In this document: in pieces, positions 32,369 to 42,783 of the stretch
Layout of the letters: every line of letters begins with the position of its first letter
How positions within the stretch are numbered: the first letter of the stretch is position 1
Source of the DNA: Mycoplasmatota bacterium
Lineage (GTDB): Bacteria > Bacillota_I > Bacilli_A > RF39 > UBA660
Direction: 5' to 3'
Assembly: GCA_022771205.1 (NCBI GenBank)
Contig: JALFCF010000008.1
Span: 45,730 to 109,729 of the forward strand
DNA: 64,000 bases
Made by a program: the position numbers and the translations under genes
Notes under the pieces: model-generated
Told to the model about the DNA's origin: nothing
Databases searched by the model: none
Seen by the model: only the letters and a program-made list of their open reading frames with translations

Positions 32369-34720
32369 TTACTTATCTTCTGGAGTAAGAGAAATCAAAG
32401 GTGTTCCATTAGGTGTAACTATATCAATAGGATTTGCACTTTGACTATTATCAGAAATATTGTTACCAAAAGATATAAAATTGGATTGATTAGAATTATC
32501 ACTTTGAGTAATATTTAGACCAGGAATACCCAAATCCGGAACATTAGAAACTGTACTAGTTGGTTCAAAAGTATTCGCCATATTATCAAAAGTAGATACA
32601 CCCGATATAACTCCTCTAGCTGGAGTATCAATGTCATCATCTTCTAATGTATGATCGTTTAAATCTAAATTATCCAAATCTGGAAACCCTGAAGAATTAG
32701 AAGTATTTTCCATTGTAGCATCTGGCATTGCTTTAGGTCTATTAGCATCAGAAACACTAACAAATGACGTATTAGAATCAGTACTAAAATTAACAGTATC
32801 ATTAGAACCCGAATCTAATGGTTTGTTATTAATCATTGGAATAGATAATGATGATTCTGACGAAACACTAGAAGAACTAGGAACTCTAGGAACACTAGGA
32901 ATACTAGGAATACTAGGAATAGAAGGTACCTCTGCTTCTACAGATCTGACGTTCGCCTGTACACCACCATTACCATTCCATACAGTAACAACATCACAGT
33001 TACCACTCCATGGTGCTGGATTAGGCATTTCTAATTTACATATTAATGGTATTTTAAATGCCATACCAAAACCTAAACAAGTTCCAGCCTGTAATGTCTT
33101 TTGTTTCTCAACAATTTCATCACTAATATTTGGAACCATTTTACGTATATAATCAACATCTGTAGGATGATTCATTTTAAAAATAAGAAAATTAGAACAC
33201 TGAGAAATAACAGTATCAGAAAGTTCTACTGGTCTTTGAGAAATAAGCCCTAATAATACACCATATTTACGTCCTTCTTTAGCAATACGTTCAAAAATAT
33301 TATAACCAATTAAGAATCTATCTGTATCATTTTGAATATAACGATGTGCTTCTTCAACTACAATATGGAAAGGAATACTTGCTCTATCCTTCAACCCTTT
33401 AGCAAACTCAAAAACAAGCCTTGAATAAATCTTAGTAATTACTTTAGCAAAATCATCATCTACATCATCTAAATTAAAATTAACCATTTGATATTTTCGA
33501 CCATCACTAATCAATAAAGAAGATAAATAACTCTCCAAAGAAATATAATCTGGAACATCAAAAAACTTAGCATATTCACCAACAATCAAAGCATGTAAAC
33601 GAACTTTAAGAGTTACTGCGTCACCATATGTATTTTCATTTCTCAACCAACCTTCACTAATTAAAGTAAAGTTAAGAGCTTTCTCCAAAGTATCTAAGGT
33701 ATAAAAAACACCACCAGTAGGTTCATAATTATCATATTCATTCTTAATAAAAGAAGAAACATACTCAGTAAGTAATACGCTTTCTGAAAATTGTCCTTGA
33801 GAATCAATCAAAAAACATTCGCGAAATTTTCTAGTATACCCAATTCCTTGAACTGGTGCTTCTAAATTAAATTGAGGAGTAGAACAACTAGCCAAAATAG
33901 AAAATATTTCATTTCTCTTATTAGGAGATGTCTCATTTGTATATAAAATTGTCATAATAGCTTTAGCAATTAAATGATTCTTATAATTATTAGCATCCAT
34001 ATCATTTTGAGAGAAAATCAAAGCTAGTTTTAGCATTCTTTCAATAATTGGCAATTGAGAATGATTAGTAGCCTGCAATAATAAAGCTAAATCACTAGCA
34101 TTAAGTAACCAAATAGGCAAACGTAATTTTTCACCAATACCATCAACCTCATTAGTACTGAAAAAACGATAATGATAATTTGGATTTATAGAATTCAAGT
34201 TTTTAAAAGCATTGTAATATTCACCAGAAGAATCAAAAAGTAAGATATTAGCCTTATATGGAAATAATCTTTGATCATGAAACATATTTTGAAAAAGACG
34301 AGATACTCCACAAGACTTACCACTACCACTATTACCAAAAATAGCAAAATGATTACTAAAGAAATTATTAACATCTAAATAAACAGGAAAATCATTATAA
34401 AATGGACTAACTCCAAACTTCATATATCCAGCCTTATCTTCACCAACAATCATTGGAATCTCTGATTGATTAATAACTCGAATAGAGGCATCTAATGCTG
34501 GTTTTCGGATAGTACCACCAATTAATTTACCATTAACTATTTCTCCTAAAAAACGTGCTTTAACAATGTCTTTATCTAAATCATCTACTTCACCTAATAC
34601 TTTTTTATCCTTATCTTCAAAAACTAAATGTAAATTCATTAAATTAACAGCTAAATTCTCTGCATCTTTCAAACGAATATTTGCAGAATGATCACTAATA
34701 TAAACAATTCTATCAAACAT
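32369..34720 (-). CDS. HerA/FtsK-like ATPase with Ser/Pro-rich tail
   Basis: 783 residues. HerA-type hexameric ATPase: N-terminal HAS-barrel region, Walker A FAIFGNSGSGKSCGVSR, Walker B-like HIVVEEAHRYIQND, and the sensor region LGLISQRPVELSDTVISQCS. The core ends near residue 600. The last 180 residues are Ser/Pro/Asn/Asp-rich and disordered, with a short repeat SIPSIPSIPSVPRVPS. HerA is usually paired with the nuclease NurA or a SIR2 effector; neither is adjacent, so it may act alone or with a distant partner. Confidence 0.82.
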   Translation of the reverse strand: MFDRIVYISDHSANIRLKDAENLAVNLMNLHLVFEDKDKKVLGEVDDLDKDIVKARFLGEIVNGKLIGGTIRKPALDASIRVINQSEIPMIVGEDKAGYMKFGVSPFYNDFPVYLDVNNFFSNHFAIFGNSGSGKSCGVSRLFQNMFHDQRLFPYKANILLFDSSGEYYNAFKNLNSINPNYHYRFFSTNEVDGIGEKLRLPIWLLNASDLALLLQATNHSQLPIIERMLKLALIFSQNDMDANNYKNHLIAKAIMTILYTNETSPNKRNEIFSILASCSTPQFNLEAPVQGIGYTRKFRECFLIDSQGQFSESVLLTEYVSSFIKNEYDNYEPTGGVFYTLDTLEKALNFTLISEGWLRNENTYGDAVTLKVRLHALIVGEYAKFFDVPDYISLESYLSSLLISDGRKYQMVNFNLDDVDDDFAKVITKIYSRLVFEFAKGLKDRASIPFHIVVEEAHRYIQNDTDRFLIGYNIFERIAKEGRKYGVLLGLISQRPVELSDTVISQCSNFLIFKMNHPTDVDYIRKMVPNISDEIVEKQKTLQAGTCLGFGMAFKIPLICKLEMPNPAPWSGNCDVVTVWNGNGGVQANVRSVEAEVPSIPSIPSIPSVPRVPSSSSVSSESSLSIPMINNKPLDSGSNDTVNFSTDSNTSFVSVSDANRPKAMPDATMENTSNSSGFPDLDNLDLNDHTLEDDDIDTPARGVISGVSTFDNMANTFEPTSTVSNVPDLGIPGLNITQSDNSNQSNFISFGNNISDNSQSANPIDIVTPNGTPLISLTPEDK

Positions 34721-34792
34721 AATAATACCCCTCTATTCATATTCCCCTATCATATTATAAATTATATCTTTTTTTTTATTCTTTTACAAGAT

Positions 34793-34822
34793 AAAAAGAA
34801 AAAGAACAATAACTTTGTTCTT
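34793..34822 (-). terminator. Terminator of the ylxM-ftsY operon
   Basis: AAGAACAA-AGTTA-TTGTTCTT hairpin and TTTCTTTTT on the minus strand. Confidence 0.75.
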
Positions 34823-35114
34823 ATAAAATATCTTCAATTTGTTTTTTTATGTCAGATAAAGAAGATAACTCAAGCGCTTCTTCTAATTTTTTCTTTTTGT
34901 AATAAAGATGCAAAGCTTGTTCATATTCTTCAAGTTTTGCTACGGTAATATGAATCTGCTTAAAAATAGCATTACGACTAACATTATAATTTTCAGCCAT
35001 CTCACCCAAACTAAGATTATCAAAATAATAATCTTTAAAATATTTTTTTTGCTTTTCTGTAAGCAACTCATGATACAAATCATATAATTGTCCATAATAA
35101 ACAAAATCTTCCAT
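34821..35114 (-). CDS. ylxM: SRP-associated HTH protein YlxM
   Basis: 97 residues. YYGQLYDLYHELLTEKQKKY, then FDNLSLGEMAENYNVSRNAI (sigma-70 region-4-like HTH), matching UPF0122/YlxM, which accompanies Ffh and FtsY across Firmicutes and modulates SRP. Last of the three-gene unit ftsY-hypothetical-ylxM. Confidence 0.9.
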   Translation of the reverse strand: MEDFVYYGQLYDLYHELLTEKQKKYFKDYYFDNLSLGEMAENYNVSRNAIFKQIHITVAKLEEYEQALHLYYKKKKLEEALELSSLSDIKKQIEDIL

Positions 35115-35115
35115 A

Positions 35116-35463
35116 TTACACTCCTATAAAATGAACCCCAATATACATAATCAAATCTAAAATAAGTAAAATAAACCCAACACTAGCATATACAGCAGTC
35201 ATCTTTTTACTTCTATAAATAAATTGATTATTATAAGCCATAACCAGTAAAGTGAGACCCAAAAATAATTGAAAACTGTAAATCATATCAGAATCAATAA
35301 TATACCATATAAACAATCCCAAAGTAAAAAAAGTAAGAAAAAGTTGAATGTTAATAAAAGCAATATTAAATTTTGTTACTTTTCTTGGAATGTTATTTAA
35401 CTCTCCACTAGTTATTTTACTATTATTTTCTATAATGTTTTTAGTACTTTTCTTCTTAGTCAT
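35116..35463 (-). CDS. Small membrane protein between ftsY and ylxM
   Basis: 115 residues. Basic N-terminus (MTKKKSTKNIIENNSKITSG), then four hydrophobic spans (FINIQLFLTFFTLGLFIWYI; YSFQLFLGLTLLVMAY; VYASVGFILLILDLIMYIG). The stop lies one base before the ylxM start, and the start one base after the ftsY stop, so it is co-transcribed. No family recognised. Confidence 0.65.
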   Translation of the reverse strand: MTKKKSTKNIIENNSKITSGELNNIPRKVTKFNIAFINIQLFLTFFTLGLFIWYIIDSDMIYSFQLFLGLTLLVMAYNNQFIYRSKKMTAVYASVGFILLILDLIMYIGVHFIGV

Positions 35464-35464
35464 A

Positions 35465-36472
35465 TTACATCATATCCTTAAATAATCCATAAATATATTT
35501 TTCAATATCAAAAACTTGTAAATCTTCCTTAGCTTCACCTAATCCAATATATTTCACAGGTAAATCCAACTGTTCTTTAATAGCCAAAACAATTCCACCT
35601 TTAGCAGTTCCATCAAGCTTAGTTAACACAATACCTGTAATATCAGTGATTTCTTGAAATGCTTTAGCCTGACTAATTCCATTCTGACCAGTAGTCGCAT
35701 CAATGACTAATAAGGTTTCATGAGGGCCACCAGAAATAATACCCCCAATAACTTTATTCATCTTTTCTAATTCCTTCATCAAATTAACTTTGTTTTGTAG
35801 ACGACCAGCAGTATCAACTAAAACAACATCAAAGTTCTCATCTTTTGCCATCTGACAACCATCAAATACAACACTAGCAGGATCACTACCTTCATCTTTG
35901 CCATAAAAAGAAGCACCAACACGTTCACTCCATAAACGTAATTGTTCTACAGCACCAGCTCTAAATGTATCAGCGGCAACAAGTAATACTTTTTTACCTT
36001 CTTGCTTCATTCTCCAAGCAATTTTAGCAATAGTCGTTGTTTTACCAACTCCATTAACACCAACAAACAAAATAACTGTAGGACCATTTTCTTGATATGT
36101 AATTTTACTAGATAATACTTCATCTCCTACATAAATAATAAACAACTCATCAACGATAATCTCCTTTAAAAGCTCAGGATCAGTAATTTTTTCTTTTGCG
36201 ACCCTATCTTTTAATCGATCTATAAAATCCATAACTGTATTAACACCAATATCTGCCATAATTAAAATTTCTTCTAACTCATCAAAATAATCATCATTAA
36301 TAGTACGATACTTATTAGTTAAATTAGCTAATTTAGAAACAAAGCCTTCTCTAGATTTACTAAGACCTTTTTCATAAACCTTTACTTCTTCAATCGCATC
36401 ATTCTCAGTTTTTATATTTTCTTCTTGTTTATCAGACTGAAACATATTCTTTAATTTATTAAAAAATCCCAT
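35465..36472 (-). CDS. ftsY: Signal recognition particle receptor FtsY
   Basis: 335 residues. A short acidic/charged A region (MGFFNKLKNMFQSDKQEENI) leads to the NG GTPase: FVGVNGVGKTTTIAKIAWRM, DTFRAGAVEQL, VDTAGRLQNK, TKLDGTAKGG, GLGEAKEDLQVFD. The acidic domain is much shorter than in enterobacteria, as usual in Firmicutes. ATG 36472 follows GGAGTGGTGATTATT. Confidence 0.96.
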   Translation of the reverse strand: MGFFNKLKNMFQSDKQEENIKTENDAIEEVKVYEKGLSKSREGFVSKLANLTNKYRTINDDYFDELEEILIMADIGVNTVMDFIDRLKDRVAKEKITDPELLKEIIVDELFIIYVGDEVLSSKITYQENGPTVILFVGVNGVGKTTTIAKIAWRMKQEGKKVLLVAADTFRAGAVEQLRLWSERVGASFYGKDEGSDPASVVFDGCQMAKDENFDVVLVDTAGRLQNKVNLMKELEKMNKVIGGIISGGPHETLLVIDATTGQNGISQAKAFQEITDITGIVLTKLDGTAKGGIVLAIKEQLDLPVKYIGLGEAKEDLQVFDIEKYIYGLFKDMM

Positions 36473-36537
36473 AATAATCACCACTCCTATTTTATCATAG
36501 AAGAATAATGTTTACAATCAAGAATGTGAACTATATA

Positions 36538-36566
36538 TAGACAAAAATTGAAAAATATAGTATAAT
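36538..36566 (+). promoter_or_regulatory. SigA-type promoter of rnjA
   Basis: TAGACA (36538-36543), 17-base spacer, TATAAT (36561-36566). Confidence 0.6.
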
Positions 36567-36606
36567 TTCATAGTCAGCTTAACGAAACAAAAAGAAAGGA
36601 GTTATT

Positions 36607-38283
36607 ATGGAAAAACCTAATGGAACAAAAATTGTTGTTTTAGGTGGTCTCGGAGAAGTCGGAAAAAATATGTATTGTGTAATGCATAATGATGCTATCG
36701 TAATTATTGATACCGGTGTAAGCTTCCCAGAAAGCGAATTAATGGGAGTAGATTATGTTTTACCTGATTTTACATTTTTAAAACAAAATGAGGATAAAAT
36801 TAAAGCACTATTAATTACTCACGGACATGAAGATCATATTGGAGGAATTCCATTCTTATTACAAAGTTTAAATATTCCTGCCATTTATGCTCCAAATCAT
36901 GCCAAAGAATTAATTGCAGTAAAATTACAAGATAAAAATATAAGATATGATAATCTATTTGTATATACAGAAGACACTAAATTAAAGTTTAAAGAAATCG
37001 AAATAGAATTTTTTAGAGTAACGCATTCTATTCCTGATTCACATGGAATTAGTATAAAAACACCAGATGGTAGAATTGTAACAACAGGCGATTATAAGTT
37101 TGATCTTACACCAATTGGACCAATGGCAAATTTATATAAAATGGCCAGTTTAGGTGAAGATGGAGTAGATTTATTTATAGGAGACTCAACAAACGCCTTA
37201 AATGAAGGTTTTTCAACAAGTGAATCTGTTGTTGACGAAACACTTGGAGAAATGTTTGATAAATGTAAAACAAATCGTATCATTATCGCAACATTCGCTT
37301 CTAATATATATCGTATTAAACATATTTTTGAGACCTGTTATAAACACAATAGAAAAATATGTATCTTCGGTAGAAGTATGGAAAACAATATAAACATTTC
37401 GCTAAATGCAGGTTACATTAATCACAAAGAACTACTAGTAACCCCTGAAGAAGCAAACAATTTAAAACCTGGAGAAGTAGCAATTCTTTGTACAGGAAGT
37501 CAAGGAGAGCCATTAGCAGCTCTATCAAGAATTTCCAATGGTACACATAAACAAATAAAGTTGAGACCAGATGATGTAGTTATCTTCTCATCAAGTGCTA
37601 TACCAGGAAATGCATTAAGCATAACTAAAACAATTAATAAATTATGTTTAAAAGGAGTAAAAGTTTATACAAACTCATCTCTTGCAGATTTACATACCTC
37701 AGGTCATGCAAATGAAGAAGAAATAAAACTAGCAATAAGACTATTTAAACCAAAATATTTAATGCCATTTCACGGAGACTACCGAATGTTAAAACGCCAA
37801 GCAGACATTGGAATTAACTGTGGTATACCAAAAGAAAATACATTTATTTTAAAAAATGGAGATAGCTTAATCCTTAAAGATCATGTTATAACAAAAGGAG
37901 AAAGTATGCCTGGAGCTGACGTCTACGTAGATGGAAATAGGATTGGAGAAATAGGTAGTGCTGTAATAAAAGATAGAAAAATAATGGCTAATGATGGAAT
38001 CTTAGTAGTAATTGTAAATGTTAACATGAAAAAACGAGAACTACTAATCAAGCCAAATATTACAACTAGAGGTTTTGTCTTAGTAAATGAAAACGAAGAA
38101 TTAATTCATAAAATCGAAGACAAAGCAGAAACAATTATAAAATCCGAGTTAACAAACCCTAAAACAACATTTCAATCATTAAAAAGTGATATAACAGAAG
38201 AATTATATCCATTTATTAATAATCTAACTGGTAGAAAACCAATTATTTTACCAATTATTTTAGATATCAAAAAAGAAAAATAG
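36607..38283 (+). CDS. rnjA: Ribonuclease J
   Basis: 558 residues. Beta-CASP metallo-beta-lactamase nuclease with 5'-3' exo and endo activity on mRNA and rRNA. The zinc motif THGHEDHIGGIPF, then TGDYKFDLTP (ligand Asp), the beta-CASP domain with FASNIYRIKHIF and HTSGHANEEE, FHGDYRMLKRQA, and the C-terminal dimerisation domain. Length equals Bacillus RNase J1. The partner RNase Y is encoded convergently at 38320. Confidence 0.95.
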   Translation: MEKPNGTKIVVLGGLGEVGKNMYCVMHNDAIVIIDTGVSFPESELMGVDYVLPDFTFLKQNEDKIKALLITHGHEDHIGGIPFLLQSLNIPAIYAPNHAKELIAVKLQDKNIRYDNLFVYTEDTKLKFKEIEIEFFRVTHSIPDSHGISIKTPDGRIVTTGDYKFDLTPIGPMANLYKMASLGEDGVDLFIGDSTNALNEGFSTSESVVDETLGEMFDKCKTNRIIIATFASNIYRIKHIFETCYKHNRKICIFGRSMENNINISLNAGYINHKELLVTPEEANNLKPGEVAILCTGSQGEPLAALSRISNGTHKQIKLRPDDVVIFSSSAIPGNALSITKTINKLCLKGVKVYTNSSLADLHTSGHANEEEIKLAIRLFKPKYLMPFHGDYRMLKRQADIGINCGIPKENTFILKNGDSLILKDHVITKGESMPGADVYVDGNRIGEIGSAVIKDRKIMANDGILVVIVNVNMKKRELLIKPNITTRGFVLVNENEELIHKIEDKAETIIKSELTNPKTTFQSLKSDITEELYPFINNLTGRKPIILPIILDIKKEK

Positions 38284-38301
38284 GCATTCGCCTATTTTTT
38301 T
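38278..38301 (+). terminator. Terminator of rnjA
   Basis: AATAGGC-ATTC-GCCTATT hairpin followed by seven Ts. Confidence 0.9.
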
Positions 38302-38304
38302 ATT

Positions 38305-38333
38305 ATAAAAAAGAAGCAATTATCTTGCTTCTT
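38305..38333 (-). terminator. Terminator of rny
   Basis: AAGAAGCAA-GATAA-TTGCTTCTT hairpin with a T-run on the minus strand; overlaps the rny stop. Confidence 0.75.
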
Positions 38334-39873
38334 CTTGAGCTCTAGTTTCTCGAACAACAGTAATTTTTATAGTTCCTGGATATTTCATATTAGCTTCAAT
38401 TTGCTCTTTTACTTCTCTAGCTATACGGTGAGCCTCTAAATCATCAACTTCCTCTGGTTTTACAATAACTCTTAATTCACGACCAGCTTGAACCGCATAA
38501 GATTTTTCTACTCCAGGAATATGATTACCAACTTCTTCAAGTTGAGAAAGTCGTTTAATATAATTTTCCAATGAATCATTTCTAGCACCAGGACGTGATG
38601 CTGAAAGCGCATCAGCAATTGCTACAATGCTAGCAATAACACTAGTAGCAGAAGTATCTCCATGATGAGAAGCAATCGCATTAATTACAATTGGATCTTC
38701 ATGATACTTTTTAGCAATATCAACACCAATATCTACATGACTTCCTTCTATTTCATGATCAATGGCTTTACCAATATCATGTAAAAGTCCAGCACGTTTA
38801 GCAATAGTAGCATTTTCCCCTAACTCACTTGCAAGAAGTCCAGATAAATGAGCAACTTCTAAAGAATGTTGTAACGCATTTTGTCCATAACTTGTTCTAA
38901 AATGCAATTTACCAATAATCTCAATTAATTCAGGATCAAATTTTGTAAGTCCTAATTCAAAAGTTGCATCTTGTCCATACTCAATAATTTGTTGTTTCAT
39001 ATCTTGACAAACTTTATCATAAAGTTCTTCAATTCTAGTAGGATGAATACGACCATCTTTAATCAAAGTTTCTAATGTAACACGAGCAATTTCACGTCGC
39101 AATGGATCAAAACTAGATAATACCACCGCTTCAGGAGTATCATCAATAATTAAATCAACTCCAGTAATAGCTTCTATTGTACGTATATTTCTACCCTCAC
39201 GTCCAATAATGCGACCTTTCATCTCATCATTAGGCAAATCAACAACTGTAACAGTTTGATCACCAGCAATATCTGCAGCATATTTTTGCATAGATGTAAC
39301 AATTAACTCTCGAGCCGTTCTATCAGCCGTAAGCTTTGCTTCATTTTCACTTTCACGAATAAACTCAGCAATTTCTTTACTCATATTTTCTTTCACTTGG
39401 CTCATTATAAGTTCTTTAGCCTTTTCTTTACTAAAACCCGAAATTTGTTCTAATAAATTCAACTGTTCTTTCTTTATATCATCCACTTTACTTTTTTCAT
39501 TTTGGATTTCATTTTGCTTTAGAGAAAGTCTATCCTCACGTTCATCTAAAGAAGCTTCTCTTTTTTGACATAATTCATCTCGCTTATCAATACTAGCTTC
39601 TCTTTGTAATAAACGATTTTCCGATTCTTTAATTTCTTCCTTTTTTTCACGAATTTCTTTATCTAAATCCATCTTTAATCTATGTGCTTCCTCTTTTTGC
39701 TCCAAAGCCACATCTCGTTTCATCTTTTCAATCTCTTTCTTAGCACTAGCCATAAGAGATGCAACTTTTTTAGAAGCAACACTAACTCTGATACTATTTA
39801 TAACAAACGCTATAAAAAGCCCCATAAGTAATCCAAGCATTACAAGTAAAATGGAGAAAACATAACTATTCAT
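38320..39873 (-). CDS. rny: Ribonuclease Y
   Basis: 517 residues. Membrane-anchored endonuclease that starts mRNA decay. N-terminal span ([20 protein letters not shown]), a long coiled coil to about residue 200, a KH domain ([20 protein letters not shown]), and the HD domain [14 protein letters not shown] with ASHHGD. Standard size and order. ATG 39873 follows GGAGGGAATTT. Confidence 0.96.
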   Translation of the reverse strand: MNSYVFSILLVMLGLLMGLFIAFVINSIRVSVASKKVASLMASAKKEIEKMKRDVALEQKEEAHRLKMDLDKEIREKKEEIKESENRLLQREASIDKRDELCQKREASLDEREDRLSLKQNEIQNEKSKVDDIKKEQLNLLEQISGFSKEKAKELIMSQVKENMSKEIAEFIRESENEAKLTADRTARELIVTSMQKYAADIAGDQTVTVVDLPNDEMKGRIIGREGRNIRTIEAITGVDLIIDDTPEAVVLSSFDPLRREIARVTLETLIKDGRIHPTRIEELYDKVCQDMKQQIIEYGQDATFELGLTKFDPELIEIIGKLHFRTSYGQNALQHSLEVAHLSGLLASELGENATIAKRAGLLHDIGKAIDHEIEGSHVDIGVDIAKKYHEDPIVINAIASHHGDTSATSVIASIVAIADALSASRPGARNDSLENYIKRLSQLEEVGNHIPGVEKSYAVQAGRELRVIVKPEEVDDLEAHRIAREVKEQIEANMKYPGTIKITVVRETRAQEEAR

Positions 39874-39984
39874 AAATTCCCTCCATCTAGATTAGGAATA
39901 TACCTAAATCTAATTCTATTGTAATTTTATTTCCATGCAATGTCAAGGAAAAGAAAAGACCAGAAAACAAGCAATATACATAAA

Positions 39985-40095
39985 CTAATAAACTTTAAAA
40001 TTAACGTTATTTAAGAACTTGACAACGAAAAAAACAATATATAAAACTATTTCCATTAATCCTAAAGACAGATACAATTTATCAAAATTCATCAT
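39985..40095 (-). CDS. Possible single-span small protein
   Basis: 36 codons (MMNFDKLYLSLGLMEIVLYI and a short tail), one predicted membrane helix, between rny and the murE-like gene. No convincing ribosome site. The rest of this intergenic stretch shows nothing else. It may be chance in AT-rich DNA. Confidence 0.25.
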   Translation of the reverse strand: MMNFDKLYLSLGLMEIVLYIVFFVVKFLNNVNFKVY

Positions 40096-40143
40096 AATAT
40101 AAGCTCTAATATTATAAATTATCTTTTATATACAATAAAAATA

Positions 40144-41544
40144 TCATTTAACCAAATGTTTCATAATTTCGTCATAATCAGAATAAGGAATCCTTTTGTC
40201 TAATATAGCCATATAGTTGTCTCTTCCTTTTCCAATTATTGCAATCACATCACCTTTCTGCGCCTTTTGAAAAGCATATTTTATCGCTTCTTGTCGACTA
40301 GAAATAAAGGTATAATTATTACCGGAATAATCACCAAGCATATCAATAGCAATATTTTTAGGCTCTTCATATCTAGGATCATCAGCGGTAAAAATAACAT
40401 AGTCTGCAAATCTAAATAAAATCTTACCTATCTTAGGTCTCTTTTCTACTTCACGACCACCTGCAGCCCCAGTCACCACAATTACTCTAGAATAATCTGA
40501 TAAACTTTGTAATAAATTTAAAATTCCATTTTCTGTATGTGCATAATCCAACAATACTGAAAATCCACGTTGATCCAAAAATAATTCTCTGCGGCCTAAA
40601 ACTAACGGCAAGTTAGATATATCATCAATTAAGTTACTATCAAAATTCAATAGGCTACAAGCTAATAACCAAGCCAAAACTACGTTATAAACATTATACA
40701 AACCAGAAAACGGACTATTAACTATATAACTGCGCTGTTGATAGTACAAAGTAAACTTAGTGTTATCTTTACAATTTTTAACACCAGAAATAACACAATC
40801 ATTTTCTTTGTTGACACCGAACTTTACTATATTATCATTGTCTAATAACAAACAATTTTCATCATCGCCATTAATAAAAATCGGTGCATCATCACAACAT
40901 AAATTAGCTAATCGAAACTTACAGTTCCTATAATTTTCAAGTGTTTTATGAACATTCAAATGATCTTCGGTAATATTAGTATACCCAATCGCGTCAAATA
41001 AAATAGAGTCAACTCGGTGATGCAATAGCGCTTCACTAGACACTTCCATAACAACAATTTTACATTTATGTTCTTTAATAATAGAAAAATAATAATAAAG
41101 CTCTTCTATGCAAGGAGTCGTATTACTGGTGGGATAAATATCGTCTCCACAAAAAAGTCCATTAGTTCCAATATAAGCAGTAGGAACATATGTATTTAAT
41201 AAATTTCTGGTAATAGTTGCAGTTGTTGTCTTTCCATCCGTACCAGTAATACCAATAAAATGAAAATCCTGACTAGAGACATTATAAAATTTTTCACAAA
41301 TAGCCAGTAAAACCTCATCAATATTTGAAACAACAATAGTAGGAACAGAAAACTTACACAATCTATCCGTAATAACTGCAATAGCACCTTTTTCAATAGC
41401 ATCCTCTACAAAATCAAAATGATCAACATGAAAGCCCTTTGTAGCAATAAACAAATACCCATTCTTAACATTTCTAGAATCAGTAGCAATACCAGAAATT
41501 TCTATTTCATAATCACATTCAATTAGCTGATTTAATTTTTTCAT
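40144..41544 (-). CDS. murE: UDP-N-acetylmuramoyl-tripeptide synthetase (MurE-type Mur ligase)
   Basis: 466 residues. ATP-dependent addition of the third stem residue to UDP-MurNAc-L-Ala-D-Glu. The N-terminal domain has ISGIATDSRNVKNGYLFIA, the P-loop is GITGTDGKTTTATI, TSNTTPC and MEVSSEALLHHR follow, and ITEDHLNVH is the carbamylated-Lys region. The substrate loop reads FTADDPRYEEP: DDPR in place of the meso-DAP signature DNPR. DDPR also occurs in the lysine-using Thermotoga enzyme, so specificity is uncertain. Not in a mur/dcw cluster. Confidence 0.88.
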   Translation of the reverse strand: MKKLNQLIECDYEIEISGIATDSRNVKNGYLFIATKGFHVDHFDFVEDAIEKGAIAVITDRLCKFSVPTIVVSNIDEVLLAICEKFYNVSSQDFHFIGITGTDGKTTTATITRNLLNTYVPTAYIGTNGLFCGDDIYPTSNTTPCIEELYYYFSIIKEHKCKIVVMEVSSEALLHHRVDSILFDAIGYTNITEDHLNVHKTLENYRNCKFRLANLCCDDAPIFINGDDENCLLLDNDNIVKFGVNKENDCVISGVKNCKDNTKFTLYYQQRSYIVNSPFSGLYNVYNVVLAWLLACSLLNFDSNLIDDISNLPLVLGRRELFLDQRGFSVLLDYAHTENGILNLLQSLSDYSRVIVVTGAAGGREVEKRPKIGKILFRFADYVIFTADDPRYEEPKNIAIDMLGDYSGNNYTFISSRQEAIKYAFQKAQKGDVIAIIGKGRDNYMAILDKRIPYSDYDEIMKHLVK

Positions 41545-41585
41545 AAAACACCTCTACAAAATACTATGAAAAAAGAAATAGAATA

Positions 41586-42629
41586 TTAATTATCCTTTTC
41601 TTTTTTTGACTTTTCTTCTTTTTCTAAAGCAATGTCATAATACTCACGTACTTTTTTCTCAATCTCACTGCATAACTCAGGATTATCTTTAAGAAGAAGT
41701 TTAACATTTTCTTTACCTTGACCCAACTTTTCTCCTTGATAAGAATACCAAGCACCAGTTTTTTCAACAATACCAGCTTCTACAGCTAAATCAATAACTT
41801 CTCCTTCATGAGACACACCCTCACCATACATAATATCTACAACAGCTGTTTTAAATGGTGGTGCAACTTTATTCTTAACAACTTTAATAGTTGTTTTATT
41901 TCCAACTACTCCATCACCCATTTTCAACTGTTCATTACGGCGGATATCAAGGCGAATAGTAGAATAGAATTTAAGAGCACGTCCACCTGGAGTAGTTTCA
42001 GGATTACCAAACATAACTCCTACTTTTTCACGCAATTGGTTAATAAAAATAGCAATAGTATTAGTTTTATTAATAGTACCAGATAATTTTCTTAAAGCTT
42101 GAGACATCAAACGAGCTTGAAGTCCAACATGAGAATCTCCCATCTCACCATCAATTTCAGCTTGAGGTACTAAAGCAGCAACAGAATCGATAACAACAAT
42201 ACTAATAGCTTGACTTCTAACCAAAGCTTCACATATTTCAAGAGCTTGCTCTCCTGTATCTGGTTGAGAAAGTAAAAGTTCATCAACATTAACACCTAAA
42301 CGTTCAGCATAAACAGGATCTAAAGCATGTTCTGCATCAATAAAAGCAGCACGCCCACCTGTTTTTTGTACTTCCGCAATTGCTTGAAGAGCAAATGTAG
42401 TCTTACCGCTAGACTCTGGTCCATATATTTCTATAATTCTTCCTCTTGGATAGCCACCAACACCTAAAGCAATATCCAAAGATAAACAACCACTAGACAC
42501 AACATCTACTTTCATATGTTTACTATCTCCAAGCTTCATAATAGAACCTTTACCAAACTGCTTTTCTATGTCATTAAGTACTTGTTCTAAAGCCTTATCT
42601 TTTGATACTTCTTTGCTTACACTTTTCAT
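41586..42629 (-). CDS. recA: Recombinase RecA
   Basis: 347 residues. Central homologous-recombination and SOS ATPase. Walker [20 protein letters not shown], then [36 protein letters not shown], and the L2 loop [20 protein letters not shown]. The C-terminal acidic/basic tail ends [12 protein letters not shown] 42629 follows AGGAGGAATT; seven extra upstream codons are not used. Confidence 0.98.
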   Translation of the reverse strand: MKSVSKEVSKDKALEQVLNDIEKQFGKGSIMKLGDSKHMKVDVVSSGCLSLDIALGVGGYPRGRIIEIYGPESSGKTTFALQAIAEVQKTGGRAAFIDAEHALDPVYAERLGVNVDELLLSQPDTGEQALEICEALVRSQAISIVVIDSVAALVPQAEIDGEMGDSHVGLQARLMSQALRKLSGTINKTNTIAIFINQLREKVGVMFGNPETTPGGRALKFYSTIRLDIRRNEQLKMGDGVVGNKTTIKVVKNKVAPPFKTAVVDIMYGEGVSHEGEVIDLAVEAGIVEKTGAWYSYQGEKLGQGKENVKLLLKDNPELCSEIEKKVREYYDIALEKEEKSKKEKDN

Positions 42630-42741
42630 AATTCCTCCTATTAATAACAAAAATATTCATAATCTAATTATATAATAAAAAAAAAGAAAAAGCAACACTT
42701 TTTCGAACAATTGTTTTATAGACGCTTTTTGCTTCAAAAAT

Positions 42742-42770
42742 AAAATTTTCTCTAGCAAATAGAGAAAATT
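42742..42770 (-). terminator. Terminator of pgsA
   Basis: AATTTTCTCT/AGAGAAAATT stem, then TTTATTTTTG on the minus strand. Confidence 0.6.
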
Positions 42771-42783
42771 TATTATGCTTTTA

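Noticed and set aside
32880..32930. GGAATACTA-type tandem repeat as a DNA repeat element
   Set aside because: It encodes the SIPSIPSIPS tail of the HerA-like protein and is confined to the reading frame.
39985..40095. Confident call of the 36-codon ORF between rny and murE
   Set aside because: No ribosome site and AT-rich context; kept only as a low-confidence entry.
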